Origin: an uncultured Pelagibacteraceae bacterium
GTDB lineage: Bacteria > Pseudomonadota > Alphaproteobacteria > Pelagibacterales > Pelagibacteraceae
DNA length: 64,000 nt
Assembly: GCA_902534735.1 (NCBI GenBank)
Contig: CACARD010000001.1
Location: forward strand, 155,001-219,000
Direction of reading: 5' to 3'
Positions 35,717 to 44,839 of this stretch are shown here, piece after piece. The translations under genes were made by a program, and so were the position numbers. The notes under the pieces are model-generated. The model saw only the letters and a list, made by a program, of their open reading frames with translations, did not search any database and was not told the DNA's origin. Each line of letters starts with the position of its first letter. Position 1 is the stretch's first letter.

Positions 35717-36935
35717 AGAAATCGACCTAAGTCTTGATAGAGTTAAGAACCTTTGTAAAAAATTAGGTAATCCACAGAGTAAATTAAAATATATTTCTGT
35801 GGTTGGTACAAATGGTAAGTATTCAACTATACAGGCAGTGAGATCAATTTTAAAAACAGCTAATATAGATTGTAATATTTATACTAGCCCACATATTCAA
35901 AAAATTAATGAGAGATTTATTTTTAATGATGAGGAAATATCTGACGATAACTTGTCTAATTTATTAATAGAAGTTGAGAATGTTAATAATGGTGAACAAA
36001 TAACCTATTTCGAAATATTAACTGCAGCATATTTTTATCATGCAAGTAAATTCAAAGACAAAATTAATATTATAGAAAGTGGTCTATTTCATAGATTTGA
36101 TGCAACAAATATTATTGATAGTAATTTATCTAGTATTGTTACTTCAATAGGTTTAGACCATTTAGATTGGTTACCAAAAAATGAGCAAAACATTGAAAAA
36201 ATTGTTTATGAAAAAACCTCATCCCTTCTAAATTCTAATATTGTAGTTAGCAAACAAAGCTCAGATGAAACCTTAAACTTAATAAAAAAAACAATAAATA
36301 ATAATCAATCAAAAAAAATCGTTTATAAAGATCATTTTATTTATTCATTAAACGAGAATGGTTTTATTTATTATGAAGATGAATATGGTGGTTTAAAATT
36401 ACCTAAACCAAATCTATTGGGGAATTTTCAAATTGATAATTGTGCTACAGCTATTGCTACAGTGAGAAATTTACAATTAGGTGTAAAAGATGAAAATATT
36501 AAAGAAGGTATTACTAGGGTAAAAAGTATTGCAAGACTTCAAGAGATTAAATCTGGAAAACTTAAAAATATTTGTAAGGATAATAGATTATATTTAGATG
36601 GCTCACATAATCCTTTAGGTGCAAAAGCTCTTAATGAATATTTAAATACTCTTGATTGTAAAAAGCATTTAATTCTTGGAATGATGTCTAATAAAGATCA
36701 TGAGGAATATTTAAGCAAATTTAATAATATATCTTCTATAACAACAATTGATATTCCTAACCAACCGAATGCTATCAAAGGAATAGATTTAAAGGAAAAA
36801 TTAAATAAATTTCCTAATGTTAGTTACAAAAAATCTATTGAAGAGGCGCTTAACTCTCTAAATCCAGAGAAAGACGATTTGATACTGATAACTGGCTCTT
36901 TGTATCTTGCTGGTGAGCTACTTAATTTGAATTAA
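35670..36935 (+). CDS. folC: Folylpolyglutamate synthase / dihydrofolate synthase
   Basis: Mur-ligase-type enzyme that makes dihydrofolate and adds glutamates to folates. ATG 35670 is chosen since it precedes the family N-terminus (LNRLQKLHPKEIDLSLDRV), although it lies 47 nt inside accD. The ATP loop reads VVGTNGKYST (45-53), with Tyr where GTNGKGS is usual; the Lys is kept. LDGSHNPLGAKAL is the C-terminal domain signature. Length 421. It is last of the pyrF-to-folC run, overlapping trxA by 4 nt. Confidence 0.94.
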   Translation: MKLQTILNRLQKLHPKEIDLSLDRVKNLCKKLGNPQSKLKYISVVGTNGKYSTIQAVRSILKTANIDCNIYTSPHIQKINERFIFNDEEISDDNLSNLLIEVENVNNGEQITYFEILTAAYFYHASKFKDKINIIESGLFHRFDATNIIDSNLSSIVTSIGLDHLDWLPKNEQNIEKIVYEKTSSLLNSNIVVSKQSSDETLNLIKKTINNNQSKKIVYKDHFIYSLNENGFIYYEDEYGGLKLPKPNLLGNFQIDNCATAIATVRNLQLGVKDENIKEGITRVKSIARLQEIKSGKLKNICKDNRLYLDGSHNPLGAKALNEYLNTLDCKKHLILGMMSNKDHEEYLSKFNNISSITTIDIPNQPNAIKGIDLKEKLNKFPNVSYKKSIEEALNSLNPEKDDLILITGSLYLAGELLNLN

Positions 36936-37252
36936 ATATTTTCCTTTATAAATGCAACAATATCACTCTTTGGTGTAGCTCCAACTTTAGTTGCTTTTAA
37001 TTCGCCACCTTTAAATAAAAGCATTGTGGGAATTCCTCGAACACCATACTTGGTAGGCATGTTAGGTTCTGAATCTATGTCATGTTTTGCAATGACAATA
37101 TCATTTGCCATCTCCTCTGAAATTTCTTCTAAAATTGGCCCAACCATTTTACAAGGTCCGCACCATTCGGCCCAAAAATCTACTAAAACAGGTTTCTCAT
37201 TTTTTAAAACTTGTTCTTCAAATTTTTCGTCTGTAACTTTTAATGTTGCCAT
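36932..37252 (-). CDS. trxA: Thioredoxin
   Basis: A 106-residue protein disulfide reductase. Active site W30-C31-G-P-C34 in FWAEWCGPCK, cis-Pro in RGIPTMLLF, and typical length. It is a single gene convergent with folC; its position after folC is usual in Alphaproteobacteria. A 66-nt AT-rich spacer separates it from sbcB upstream on the same strand. Confidence 0.97.
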   Translation of the reverse strand: MATLKVTDEKFEEQVLKNEKPVLVDFWAEWCGPCKMVGPILEEISEEMANDIVIAKHDIDSEPNMPTKYGVRGIPTMLLFKGGELKATKVGATPKSDIVAFIKENI

Positions 37253-37318
37253 AAGCTTTATATATAAATTAAAATTTTTTTATCAATAGTTAAAAGAAAA
37301 ATGTTAAAATTATCCACA

Positions 37319-38752
37319 TTAAACATTTTCATACTTTTTTTGTATTGACATTGCATATTCATTAAATTCATCTAGTAATGCAAGTTTTTCATTATCATTC
37401 TCATTAGTATATTTTTCTCTTAGTGTATCAATTTCTGTGTAGAGTGTAGGAATTGTCCACCATTTTTCTTTTTTTTCACTTAAAATCCGCTTTGCGATTT
37501 CTCGTTTTATTGTTTTAAGCATGCTCTCTGGGAGAACTTCGGGAGCCTCTTGAAAAATAATTTTTTTTCCAAATCCCACTAAACGATCATCATCAAATTT
37601 ATCTAGTAAATTAAGTTTATCTTTCCATGGTGCTGCATGCCAAGCCGGAAATAAGGCAGTATCTTTGTTTGATGTAAATTTAGTATAAATACTTTCTTCA
37701 GCATATATATCTTCTTGTGTTTTAGATTGTTCTTTTTCTTCAGCTACTTCTCTTAATGCATGAAGTATATTTTGAGAAAATTTTTCGTTATTTTTAATTA
37801 TATCTGCTCTTTTATTAATTAACGATTTATCCATCACATTGTAAGGTTCTGCTTGCATACCGTATTTAGCATCTACAATAATCGGAGCCTTGTTAGATCT
37901 AATAGTTCTTAAAAATTTAGGAGACTTTTTCATTTCAACTTTTAGCTCATTTATCGATAAATTTAATAGAGGTTCTACATCAATCCTTAAGTCGAATGCA
38001 TAATACCAGCCGGCATATATTGGATGCATACAATATTTTTGGTGAAGAGGTGCAACTAGATGAAGTCTAGATTTACCATAGTAATATTCATTTAAAGTAA
38101 TAATTTCCCCTTTCTTAATTATGGTTTCAGTATCAGATTTATTTGCAGTTTTAAAAAAAGATTCCCAAGTCTCTGGTTGTTTTTTTTTGACAATGTTTAA
38201 AACTTTAGCAGTCATTATACTATCACTTAAAGCGCTATGGGCATCTGTTGAGTCAATACCTTGCATTCTAGCTAAAGATTCTAATTTAAATACTGCATTA
38301 TTTTTTTCATTAAATTCTACTTCTAAAATTGAAGGATCTATTGCATAAGCTGCACGAGCAATATTAATACCATCATGTCTTTTATTGGGAGCAGCATTTG
38401 TTAAATATGGATATCTAATCCCTTTAAAAAACTCTTTCCTTATCATTTCATCATCAAAGCCAATATTACTCCATCCTAGGAAAATACAGGGTGACCATCT
38501 TTTAAAAATTTTTTCTACTTCTGCTAACATTTGATAATGAGAAAGATTAGTTTGAGTTAATTGCTTTATAGATGTTTTATTTACAATAAGTGCCATAGCT
38601 TGAAAGACCTCACCTTCAGGCAACCGGCATCTTAAATTAAATCTGTCTTTTTCTTTAAAGCTCTCATCAACTAAGATACCACCGATTTCAATGATGCTTC
38701 CGAAGTCTGTAGAGGCAGATGAACTTTCTATATCCCAGATTGCTAAATTCAT
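37319..38752 (-). CDS. sbcB: Exodeoxyribonuclease I
   Basis: Processive 3'-5' exonuclease on single-stranded DNA, used in recombination and mismatch repair. The DEDDh motifs begin with D7-I-E9 (AIWDIESSS), then GWSNIGFDDEMIRKEFF for Exo II and DAHSALSDSIMTAKVL for Exo III. Length 477 closely matches the E. coli enzyme, and the C-terminal helical region is retained. It leads the downstream end of a group with a PD-(D/E)XK nuclease and rmuC on the same strand. ExoI is less common in Alphaproteobacteria than in Gammaproteobacteria. Confidence 0.9.
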   Translation of the reverse strand: MNLAIWDIESSSASTDFGSIIEIGGILVDESFKEKDRFNLRCRLPEGEVFQAMALIVNKTSIKQLTQTNLSHYQMLAEVEKIFKRWSPCIFLGWSNIGFDDEMIRKEFFKGIRYPYLTNAAPNKRHDGINIARAAYAIDPSILEVEFNEKNNAVFKLESLARMQGIDSTDAHSALSDSIMTAKVLNIVKKKQPETWESFFKTANKSDTETIIKKGEIITLNEYYYGKSRLHLVAPLHQKYCMHPIYAGWYYAFDLRIDVEPLLNLSINELKVEMKKSPKFLRTIRSNKAPIIVDAKYGMQAEPYNVMDKSLINKRADIIKNNEKFSQNILHALREVAEEKEQSKTQEDIYAEESIYTKFTSNKDTALFPAWHAAPWKDKLNLLDKFDDDRLVGFGKKIIFQEAPEVLPESMLKTIKREIAKRILSEKKEKWWTIPTLYTEIDTLREKYTNENDNEKLALLDEFNEYAMSIQKKYENV

Positions 38753-38876
38753 AATTTTACTTTCAAATTGGCTAATATTTAATAGGTTTTTGGAAAGCTT
38801 ATAAAAGACTTAACCATTAGCATATAAACGATTAGCTCAGGTCTTAATAATTCTTTTATGGATAGGTTAAATAAAG

Positions 38877-39581
38877 TCAAGATATATTATTCATCTCATA
38901 AAATTTATTAACTCTTCCTAAGAATAAATTTTGATACATTTCTAACTCGGCTCCTTCAATTTTAAATTCCTGGAATAAAATATCTTTAGTACAAAGCAAA
39001 ATTATTCCCGCTTTCATTTTAGTTCCATGAACAACATCATGCGCTAAAGTATAGGCACCAAGTTGTAAAAAATAATCCTGAATATAATCTGATTTTTTTG
39101 GCTTATTGGCCTGTTTGAAGTCAACTATTACATCTCTACCCTCATACAAAGCTATCATATCGGCTGTCCCAGCATATTGTTCTGGATAATACAAAGTTTC
39201 TTCCATCCCATATACTTCATCAAGACGTCCAGTAATTCCTTTTTGAATAATTTCTTTAGCCATATTTTTATATTGCTCGTTACTTTCAAAAAAACTCTCA
39301 TTAATTCTTCCCCTTAAGTAATCTTCAATATAAGAATGCATTGATGTGCCCCTTGATGATGCTTCTGTTTTAATTCTATTTGCTTCTTTAATTCCTACTC
39401 TCTCTTTCCAATTAGCTAAAGCTGCTTTTTCTTCTTCTGACTTGGTGGCACTTAAAATTGTGGTAACACTTGGTAATTTATTGTCTCCTAATAAATATTT
39501 TCTGTATCCATCTTCAATTGATCTAGAAGATTTTGGATAATTGTATTTATTATTCCACTTCATTACATCACTTATAAACAT
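38877..39581 (-). CDS. PD-(D/E)XK family exonuclease, MGME1/phage-like
   Basis: A 234-residue nuclease. RGTSMHSYIEDYL (78-90) supplies the His/Glu of motif I, D141 in GTADMIAL and D154-F-K156 in VIVDFKQAN form the PD-(D/E)XK centre, and QLGAYTLAH (173-181) is the RecB-type motif. This arrangement resembles mitochondrial MGME1 and the small exonucleases of marine phages more than cellular RecB. A start at M7 (39563) is also possible. It lies between rmuC and sbcB, suggesting a shared task in processing DNA ends. Acquisition from a phage is possible, but codon use looks like that of its neighbours. Confidence 0.78.
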   Translation of the reverse strand: MFISDVMKWNNKYNYPKSSRSIEDGYRKYLLGDNKLPSVTTILSATKSEEEKAALANWKERVGIKEANRIKTEASSRGTSMHSYIEDYLRGRINESFFESNEQYKNMAKEIIQKGITGRLDEVYGMEETLYYPEQYAGTADMIALYEGRDVIVDFKQANKPKKSDYIQDYFLQLGAYTLAHDVVHGTKMKAGIILLCTKDILFQEFKIEGAELEMYQNLFLGRVNKFYEMNNIS

Positions 39582-39598
39582 TGATTGTTAAAATTAAA

Positions 39599-40654
39599 TT
39601 AATTTTTTAACTGTTTTTGATTAACTGTAAATTTCTCTACATTCTCAGATTGTAAAGCTTTTTCAATTTGATCTGGGTCTTTAATATTTTCTAAGGTTCT
39701 TGTAATTGATCTTGCATCTTTGCCAAAGCTGTCAACAACACTCATCGCTTCTTCAAGTTTTTTTCTTAAAACCAAGACATTATCAAAATGCTTAGAAAAT
39801 CTTGTGCTGATAGTCTTTAAATGATCATAAATTTCAGTTGCATGTTTTTGAACTTTTAATGTTTGAAAACCAAGGTGATAAGACTGTATTAAAGCACAAA
39901 TAGTATTTGGACCTGCAATTGTAACTTTGTATTTTTTTCTTAGTTCTTCCATTAACAATTCTTTAGTTTTAGGATCTCTATAACTGGCTAATTCAGCATA
40001 TAGACCTTCAGTAGGTACATATACAATTGCAAAATCAGTTGTTATAGGAGGATTAATGTATTTTTGATTAACAGCTTTTGATTTTGTCCTAAATGCAGAT
40101 GCCAATTCATTTCTAGCTGATGATAACGCGTCTTTATCTTTATTTTGGAAAGCTTCATCTACTGCTTTAAATTTTTCAATTGGCCAATGGCTATCTATTG
40201 GACACATCACATCATTTTGCAACTTAACAGCAAACTCTACTAGATCTCTAGTCTCTTCTGGCTTCATTTTTGCATTTGCTATGTATTGAGATGCTGGTAG
40301 TAAATCTTCTAAAATAGTCGCAAGAGAAAATTCACTTAATCCGCCGTACTGTTTAACACCCGCTAAAATTCTGCTAAAATTATTTTGACTTGATTGAATA
40401 TCTTCAACTTGTTTATTAAATGATGCAACTTTTTCATCAACACGGCTTAGTGCGCCTGTCATATCTTTAGCAACTTCTTTGCTCATACTACTAAAAGAGT
40501 CGTTTAATGAACTCTTAAGACTATCTATGTCAGTCTTGATTTTTGCAAAATCATCTTCTTTGTTATCTTTTTCAGGTTCTTTTCTAAATTTTAAAAATAA
40601 AGCTATATTTACCAATAAAACTACAGCAACTAATAAAACAATTAATATGTCCAT
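39599..40654 (-). CDS. rmuC: DNA recombination protein RmuC homologue
   Basis: RmuC proteins limit inversion at short repeats and are thought to act on DNA ends at the membrane. This one has an N-terminal transmembrane helix (about 2-19), a coiled-coil region (about 30-100) and the RmuC domain (IDSHWPIEKF, FAIVYVPTEGLYAEL, VTIAGPNTICALIQSYHLGFQTL). Length 351 is near the short form. It is first of rmuC-nuclease-sbcB on the minus strand. The 196-nt gap upstream to hisG holds an AT palindrome and a patch of higher GC. Confidence 0.92.
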   Translation of the reverse strand: MDILIVLLVAVVLLVNIALFLKFRKEPEKDNKEDDFAKIKTDIDSLKSSLNDSFSSMSKEVAKDMTGALSRVDEKVASFNKQVEDIQSSQNNFSRILAGVKQYGGLSEFSLATILEDLLPASQYIANAKMKPEETRDLVEFAVKLQNDVMCPIDSHWPIEKFKAVDEAFQNKDKDALSSARNELASAFRTKSKAVNQKYINPPITTDFAIVYVPTEGLYAELASYRDPKTKELLMEELRKKYKVTIAGPNTICALIQSYHLGFQTLKVQKHATEIYDHLKTISTRFSKHFDNVLVLRKKLEEAMSVVDSFGKDARSITRTLENIKDPDQIEKALQSENVEKFTVNQKQLKN

Positions 40655-40788
40655 GATTCTCTACGTTATACTCCAATATTTAAATTTCAATTTATATTTT
40701 CTTTACCATAATAAATTATACTGGTGCCATCACATCTATTCATACTTCCTCTGGATAGCATTCGAGGATAATTCCATTGCCATATATA

Positions 40789-40806
40789 TCTCAAAAAAAT
40801 TTGAGA
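40789..40806. repeat. Short perfect inverted repeat downstream of hisG
   Basis: TCTCAAA-AAAA-TTTGAGA is a perfect 7-bp stem with a 4-nt loop, 45 nt after the hisG stop. On the minus strand it could be a weak terminator of the his genes, although no clean U-tract follows. The neighbouring stretch 40711-40788 is richer in G and C than other spacers here and contains a 15-codon frame (MAMELSSNAIQRKYE) of unknown value. Confidence 0.35.
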
Positions 40807-40850
40807 AAATTATTAATAATAATCCACTTCTTGTTGATAATAATTTGAGC

Positions 40851-41540
40851 TTATTTGCCAACTAAATTTATAAGTCTTTTTAAGTACTTTAACTTATTTG
40901 ATTTCTTAGATGTCATTAAGCAAGCCTGAGAATGAAGGATTATTCCGTCTTTTAATATCCTTAAATTGTTAGCTTTTAAAGTTGCTCCAGTTGAAGTTAT
41001 ATCAGTTATTATTTCGGATGATCCAGTAAATGGATATATCTCTGTTGCACCAAGGCTCTTCACCAATTTAAATTGCGTCACTCCTCTGGAGAACATGAAT
41101 TCTCTAGTTAGATTTGGGTATTTTGTTGCTATACGCAATCTATTTCTTTTTTTATCTTTAAATTCAAAAGCTATTTCTTCAAGATCAGGCATTGTCTGTA
41201 CATCTATCCAATCATCAGGGATTGCAACTACCAATGTAGCTTGTCCAAAATCATACTTTTTTTTTACAATTACCTTTTTTTGAATATTAATTTCGCTTTC
41301 CATTAACAAATCATATCCAGAAAAACCAATATCTAAAGATCCATCTGCGAGACGTTCTATTATTTCTCTAGCATGCAGATAATTAATAACTATATTTTTT
41401 TTTCCTTTAATAAACCCAAATAAGTCTCTCTCACCTCTTTCTGAAAGGATTTTCAATTTTTTTTTTTTAAAAATATTTAATACTCCAGTTCGTAAACGAC
41501 CTTTACTTGGAATTCCAATTTTTATGATGTTATTACTCAT
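40851..41540 (-). CDS. hisG: ATP phosphoribosyltransferase catalytic subunit, short form
   Basis: First step of histidine synthesis. At 229 residues it lacks the C-terminal regulatory ACT-like domain of long HisG and therefore needs HisZ, whose gene lies two genes upstream. Family signatures: GIPSKGRL at the N-terminus, SGYDLLMESE, and the PRPP-loop region ITDITSTGATLKANNLRIL. It overlaps the sulfotransferase end by 8 nt, so is probably co-transcribed with hisS, hisZ and the sulfotransferase. Confidence 0.94.
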   Translation of the reverse strand: MSNNIIKIGIPSKGRLRTGVLNIFKKKKLKILSERGERDLFGFIKGKKNIVINYLHAREIIERLADGSLDIGFSGYDLLMESEINIQKKVIVKKKYDFGQATLVVAIPDDWIDVQTMPDLEEIAFEFKDKKRNRLRIATKYPNLTREFMFSRGVTQFKLVKSLGATEIYPFTGSSEIITDITSTGATLKANNLRILKDGIILHSQACLMTSKKSNKLKYLKRLINLVGK

Positions 41541-42378
41541 ATTTATATTTTACTAATTCTTCTTGAAATAAATTATTCATTTTGTTTATTAAATTTTCAT
41601 TCAGTAATTTCCTATAATCATTATCTTTTCCTAAATTAAAAAATTTAATCTTTTCATCTGAACCTTTTTTTGTAACTGCTTCTGAAAAACCTTTTTCATC
41701 TTCTAGTTTTTTTAACTTATCAAAATTGCAATTGTTTATACATTTCAATGCTTTTTCTTTATTAAATTTTTCATCTGATTTAGAAAGTTTATTAATAAAA
41801 TTAATGACTCGTTTAAAAGTATTTATTGCATCACTTTGTAGGTCTTCATATCTTACAGTTAAAACTGGATATAATTTATTATCTACCCATGATTTCTGAT
41901 TTAACTTCCATGAAAACAGAGCCTGAAAGCCTAAAAATCTATCTTTTTCTTTAGATACAATCCCTCTTTTTTCATCTGTCATAAACTGAAAAGCTTCGTC
42001 AATAGAAATTTGGTAATGATTTGATAATGAAGAGATTATGTTTCTTGGGTCTCTTATTATATAAATAACACCTAATGTATTTTCTTTATTAGTAAATTGG
42101 TTACCTTCTATTTTGCAAAGAGCATTATGAGTTTTAAAAAATTTTAAACCTTTGGATTGATTAATTTTTTCTTGTTCTTTTATCCAATACTTTGAAGTAT
42201 CGTGAGGCTGATTAAATTTATCTAAGTACTTTCTAAAGTATTTATTGCTTGGAAAAGATTCAATTTTTTCTAAAAGATCAAAATTAAATTCACCTGTTTC
42301 TGAAAAATAATAATTTGCGATTAAAGATCTCAACCAAGTATTTCCACTTTTAGGATATGAAGCCAACCAAATTATCAT
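41533..42378 (-). CDS. PAPS-dependent sulfotransferase domain protein
   Basis: A 281-residue protein of the sulfotransferase fold. The 5'-phosphosulfate loop SYPKSGNTW is at 7-15 and the 3'-phosphate motif RDPRNIISSLSNH at 109-121, so it should bind PAPS and transfer sulfate to an unknown acceptor, by family knowledge possibly a sugar, lipid or tyrosine. It overlaps hisG (8 nt) and hisZ (4 nt), which puts it firmly inside a histidine unit. No known step of histidine synthesis needs it, so co-location may reflect only compaction. Confidence 0.86.
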   Translation of the reverse strand: MIIWLASYPKSGNTWLRSLIANYYFSETGEFNFDLLEKIESFPSNKYFRKYLDKFNQPHDTSKYWIKEQEKINQSKGLKFFKTHNALCKIEGNQFTNKENTLGVIYIIRDPRNIISSLSNHYQISIDEAFQFMTDEKRGIVSKEKDRFLGFQALFSWKLNQKSWVDNKLYPVLTVRYEDLQSDAINTFKRVINFINKLSKSDEKFNKEKALKCINNCNFDKLKKLEDEKGFSEAVTKKGSDEKIKFFNLGKDNDYRKLLNENLINKMNNLFQEELVKYKYE

Positions 42379-43427
42379 ATTTTCTCTAAGTTAATAGCAG
42401 CTCCAACAGCTGGTATATTTTTTTTAAAGCCAAGATCTTTGATTAAAGAATCGTATCTACCACCCCTAATATTTAACTTCTGAGACTTTGATTTAATATC
42501 AATTTTGAATACCAAACCAGTGTAATATTCGAGATGTCTTCCAAAAGAAGAATTAAATCTAACATTTAATTTATTAATTTTATTTTTAGTTATTGGAAAA
42601 TAATTATCCTGAACTCTAAGATTAATTTTATTTTTTTTAAAAAATAAATTTAACTTTTTAGATGCTTGATTAATAGGACATTCAATTTTTAAGTATTCTT
42701 TTAAAATTTTTACAACATTACTACCTTTTTTTGTTCTTCTTGGATCTTTAATTTTAGTGTCAAATCTTAATAATATTTCTTCTATTGATCTTCCAGCAAC
42801 TTCTTTTTTTTGATTTCCATTAATCATTTTAGAATATTTTTTTTTATCTATTTCTATAATTGTTGGATCAATATCAGAGTTGGTCTCCAATCTTTTTAAT
42901 AAATCATTAAAATATTTTTCTCTCCAAAAATGACGTTGTAATCTTAATTTCCATCTTGCTGGACAATCCAATTTATCTAACAAAAGCCTAAAAATTTCTA
43001 TGTTACCTATTACAAGGTCTCCACTTTTATATTTAATTTTTGATAATGCTTTAAGTGAAGTTTCTATTATTTTTTTATCATCTTTTTTTTCAGTAAAAGA
43101 TCCTAATATTTCAAAGCCAATTTGATTTCTGATAACAGATTCTTTTTTATTTGATCCTTTTCTAAATGCCTGACCACTATAGAAAATTTTTTCACTTGTT
43201 TTCTTATTTTGATTTAAATATCTAACGCAAGATGCAATTGTTAAATCAGGCCTTAAACAAAGTTCATTTCCTAATTGATCATTGAAAGAAAATATAAATC
43301 TTTTGAAATTTTCCCCTGACCTTTCCAAGATTAAATTGGTGTCAATTACTGTATCGAGATCAATATATTTATATCCCTTTGACTTAATAATCTTTAGAAT
43401 ATTCTCAGATAAGTTTTTTGATTTCAT
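42375..43427 (-). CDS. hisZ: ATP phosphoribosyltransferase regulatory subunit
   Basis: A class II synthetase-like paralogue of HisRS that has lost aminoacylation and controls short HisG. It retains LCLRPDLTIASCVRYL and GGRYDSLIKDLG, but not the full HisRS motifs. Length 350 with ATG 43427, preferred over the adjacent TTG 43430. It overlaps the hisS end by 23 nt. The hisS-hisZ adjacency is alphaproteobacterial and reflects their common origin. Confidence 0.9.
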   Translation of the reverse strand: MKSKNLSENILKIIKSKGYKYIDLDTVIDTNLILERSGENFKRFIFSFNDQLGNELCLRPDLTIASCVRYLNQNKKTSEKIFYSGQAFRKGSNKKESVIRNQIGFEILGSFTEKKDDKKIIETSLKALSKIKYKSGDLVIGNIEIFRLLLDKLDCPARWKLRLQRHFWREKYFNDLLKRLETNSDIDPTIIEIDKKKYSKMINGNQKKEVAGRSIEEILLRFDTKIKDPRRTKKGSNVVKILKEYLKIECPINQASKKLNLFFKKNKINLRVQDNYFPITKNKINKLNVRFNSSFGRHLEYYTGLVFKIDIKSKSQKLNIRGGRYDSLIKDLGFKKNIPAVGAAINLEKI

Positions 43428-44835
43428 CAATCAGGTTCTCCTTATCAAATGTAATTTGAGTATTTTCAGATTTTTTCCATTCTTCTCTAGATAAATTTCT
43501 TGATGTTTCTTCTAAATTTGTGACTAATTTTTTTATAGTAATTTTATTATTTTTAAATTCATCATCTCCACAAAGAATTACAGCAGGTGAACTTCTTTTA
43601 TCTGCATATTTTAATTGAGATTTCAAGCCTGAGTCTCCTAGATAAACCTCAGATCTTATATTTTGATTTCTAAGTTGTGATAACAATTCATAATAATTAG
43701 AGAGATATTTTTTATCTAAAACACATATTATAATTGGTGAATTATTTTTTACCTCAATTTTGTTTAACTGAACTAATGCGTATAACAGACGATCAAGACC
43801 TATGGATACACCTGTTGCAGATAAGTCTACTTTTTTAAATCGTGAAACTAAAGAATTGTATCTTCCGCCTCCACCAACAGACCCAAACTCCACCTCTTGG
43901 TTTTTTTGATTTTTGACTTTAAATGTTAAATTTGCCTCAAATATTGGGCCATCATAATACTCAAGTCCTCTAATAACTTCAGGAGAAAAAATTATTTGGT
44001 CAACATTAGATGAATAATTTAATCCATCTAATACTTTATTTAATTCATCAACACCATCTTCAACTAATTCGTTTGATATAGCTGACTTAATTTCATCTAA
44101 AGATTTCATATTTATAAAACTAATTATTTCTTCAGCTTGATTATCAGAGAGGTTTGCACCAAAAGTTTTGTCACCAGATTTGTCTTCACGCCCTGTTGTA
44201 AGCAATTGTTTAACGCCATCAGTTCCAACTCTATCGAGTTTATCAATAGCCCTTAAAACAGTAAGTTGCTGTTTACTTTCTGAAATTTTTAAATTTTCAA
44301 TAAGTCCTTGGATTAATTTTCTATTACTTAACTTAATTTGATATTGATTTTTTTCTAAACCACAAAAATATAATGTGTCAGCTAAAAGATTACACATTTC
44401 AGCATCTGCTAAAGGATTATTAGATCCAATAATGTCGCAATCGGCTTGGGTAAACTCTCTAAATCTCCCAGGTCCAGGTTTTTCATTACGCCAAACATTA
44501 CCAATTTGATATCTTTTAAAAGGATTTGAAATATTTAAATAATTTTGAGATACGTATCTAGCTAATGGTGCAGTTAAATCATAACGTAACGATATCCAAG
44601 CATCATTTTCTTCTTGAAAACCAAATACACCAGAGCTTGGTCTATCTTCATCTGGTAAAAATTTTCCTATATTTTCTGATATTTCAAAACTTGGAGTTTC
44701 TAGCTTAGAAAAACCAAACTTTAAAAAATTTTCTTCAATCTTAGCAATTAAATTTTCTTTTAATGCTAATTCTTTACCGAATCTATCAACAAAACCCGAA
44801 GGGTTATTGGCTGATAATTTTTTTTCTTTATTCAT
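43405..44835 (-). CDS. hisS: Histidine-tRNA ligase
   Basis: Class II synthetase charging tRNA-His. Motifs: RYDLTAPLARYV, WRNEKPGPGRFREFTQADCDIIG (motif 2), RGLEYYDGPIFE (histidine A motif) and VSIGLDRLLYAL (motif 3). The motif 2 loop and the GKFLPDEDRPSSGVF segment are of the alphaproteobacterial type that pairs with tRNA-His lacking G-1, which agrees with the adjacent tRNA gene. A longer frame up to 44901 is rejected, as it is translated from the tRNA itself; ATG 44835 lies 4 nt after the tRNA 3' end. Length 476. Confidence 0.95.
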   Translation of the reverse strand: MNKEKKLSANNPSGFVDRFGKELALKENLIAKIEENFLKFGFSKLETPSFEISENIGKFLPDEDRPSSGVFGFQEENDAWISLRYDLTAPLARYVSQNYLNISNPFKRYQIGNVWRNEKPGPGRFREFTQADCDIIGSNNPLADAEMCNLLADTLYFCGLEKNQYQIKLSNRKLIQGLIENLKISESKQQLTVLRAIDKLDRVGTDGVKQLLTTGREDKSGDKTFGANLSDNQAEEIISFINMKSLDEIKSAISNELVEDGVDELNKVLDGLNYSSNVDQIIFSPEVIRGLEYYDGPIFEANLTFKVKNQKNQEVEFGSVGGGGRYNSLVSRFKKVDLSATGVSIGLDRLLYALVQLNKIEVKNNSPIIICVLDKKYLSNYYELLSQLRNQNIRSEVYLGDSGLKSQLKYADKRSSPAVILCGDDEFKNNKITIKKLVTNLEETSRNLSREEWKKSENTQITFDKENLIDEIKKLI

Positions 44836-44839
44836 TTTT

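Noticed and set aside
38830-38841. GATTAGCTCAGG resembling a tRNA D arm
   Set aside because: No acceptor, anticodon or T arm can be formed around it.
40479-40865. A 128-codon plus-strand frame across the rmuC start and the hisG-rmuC gap
   Set aside because: Its first half is antisense to rmuC, and the sequence resembles the low-complexity shadows common in this AT-rich genome.
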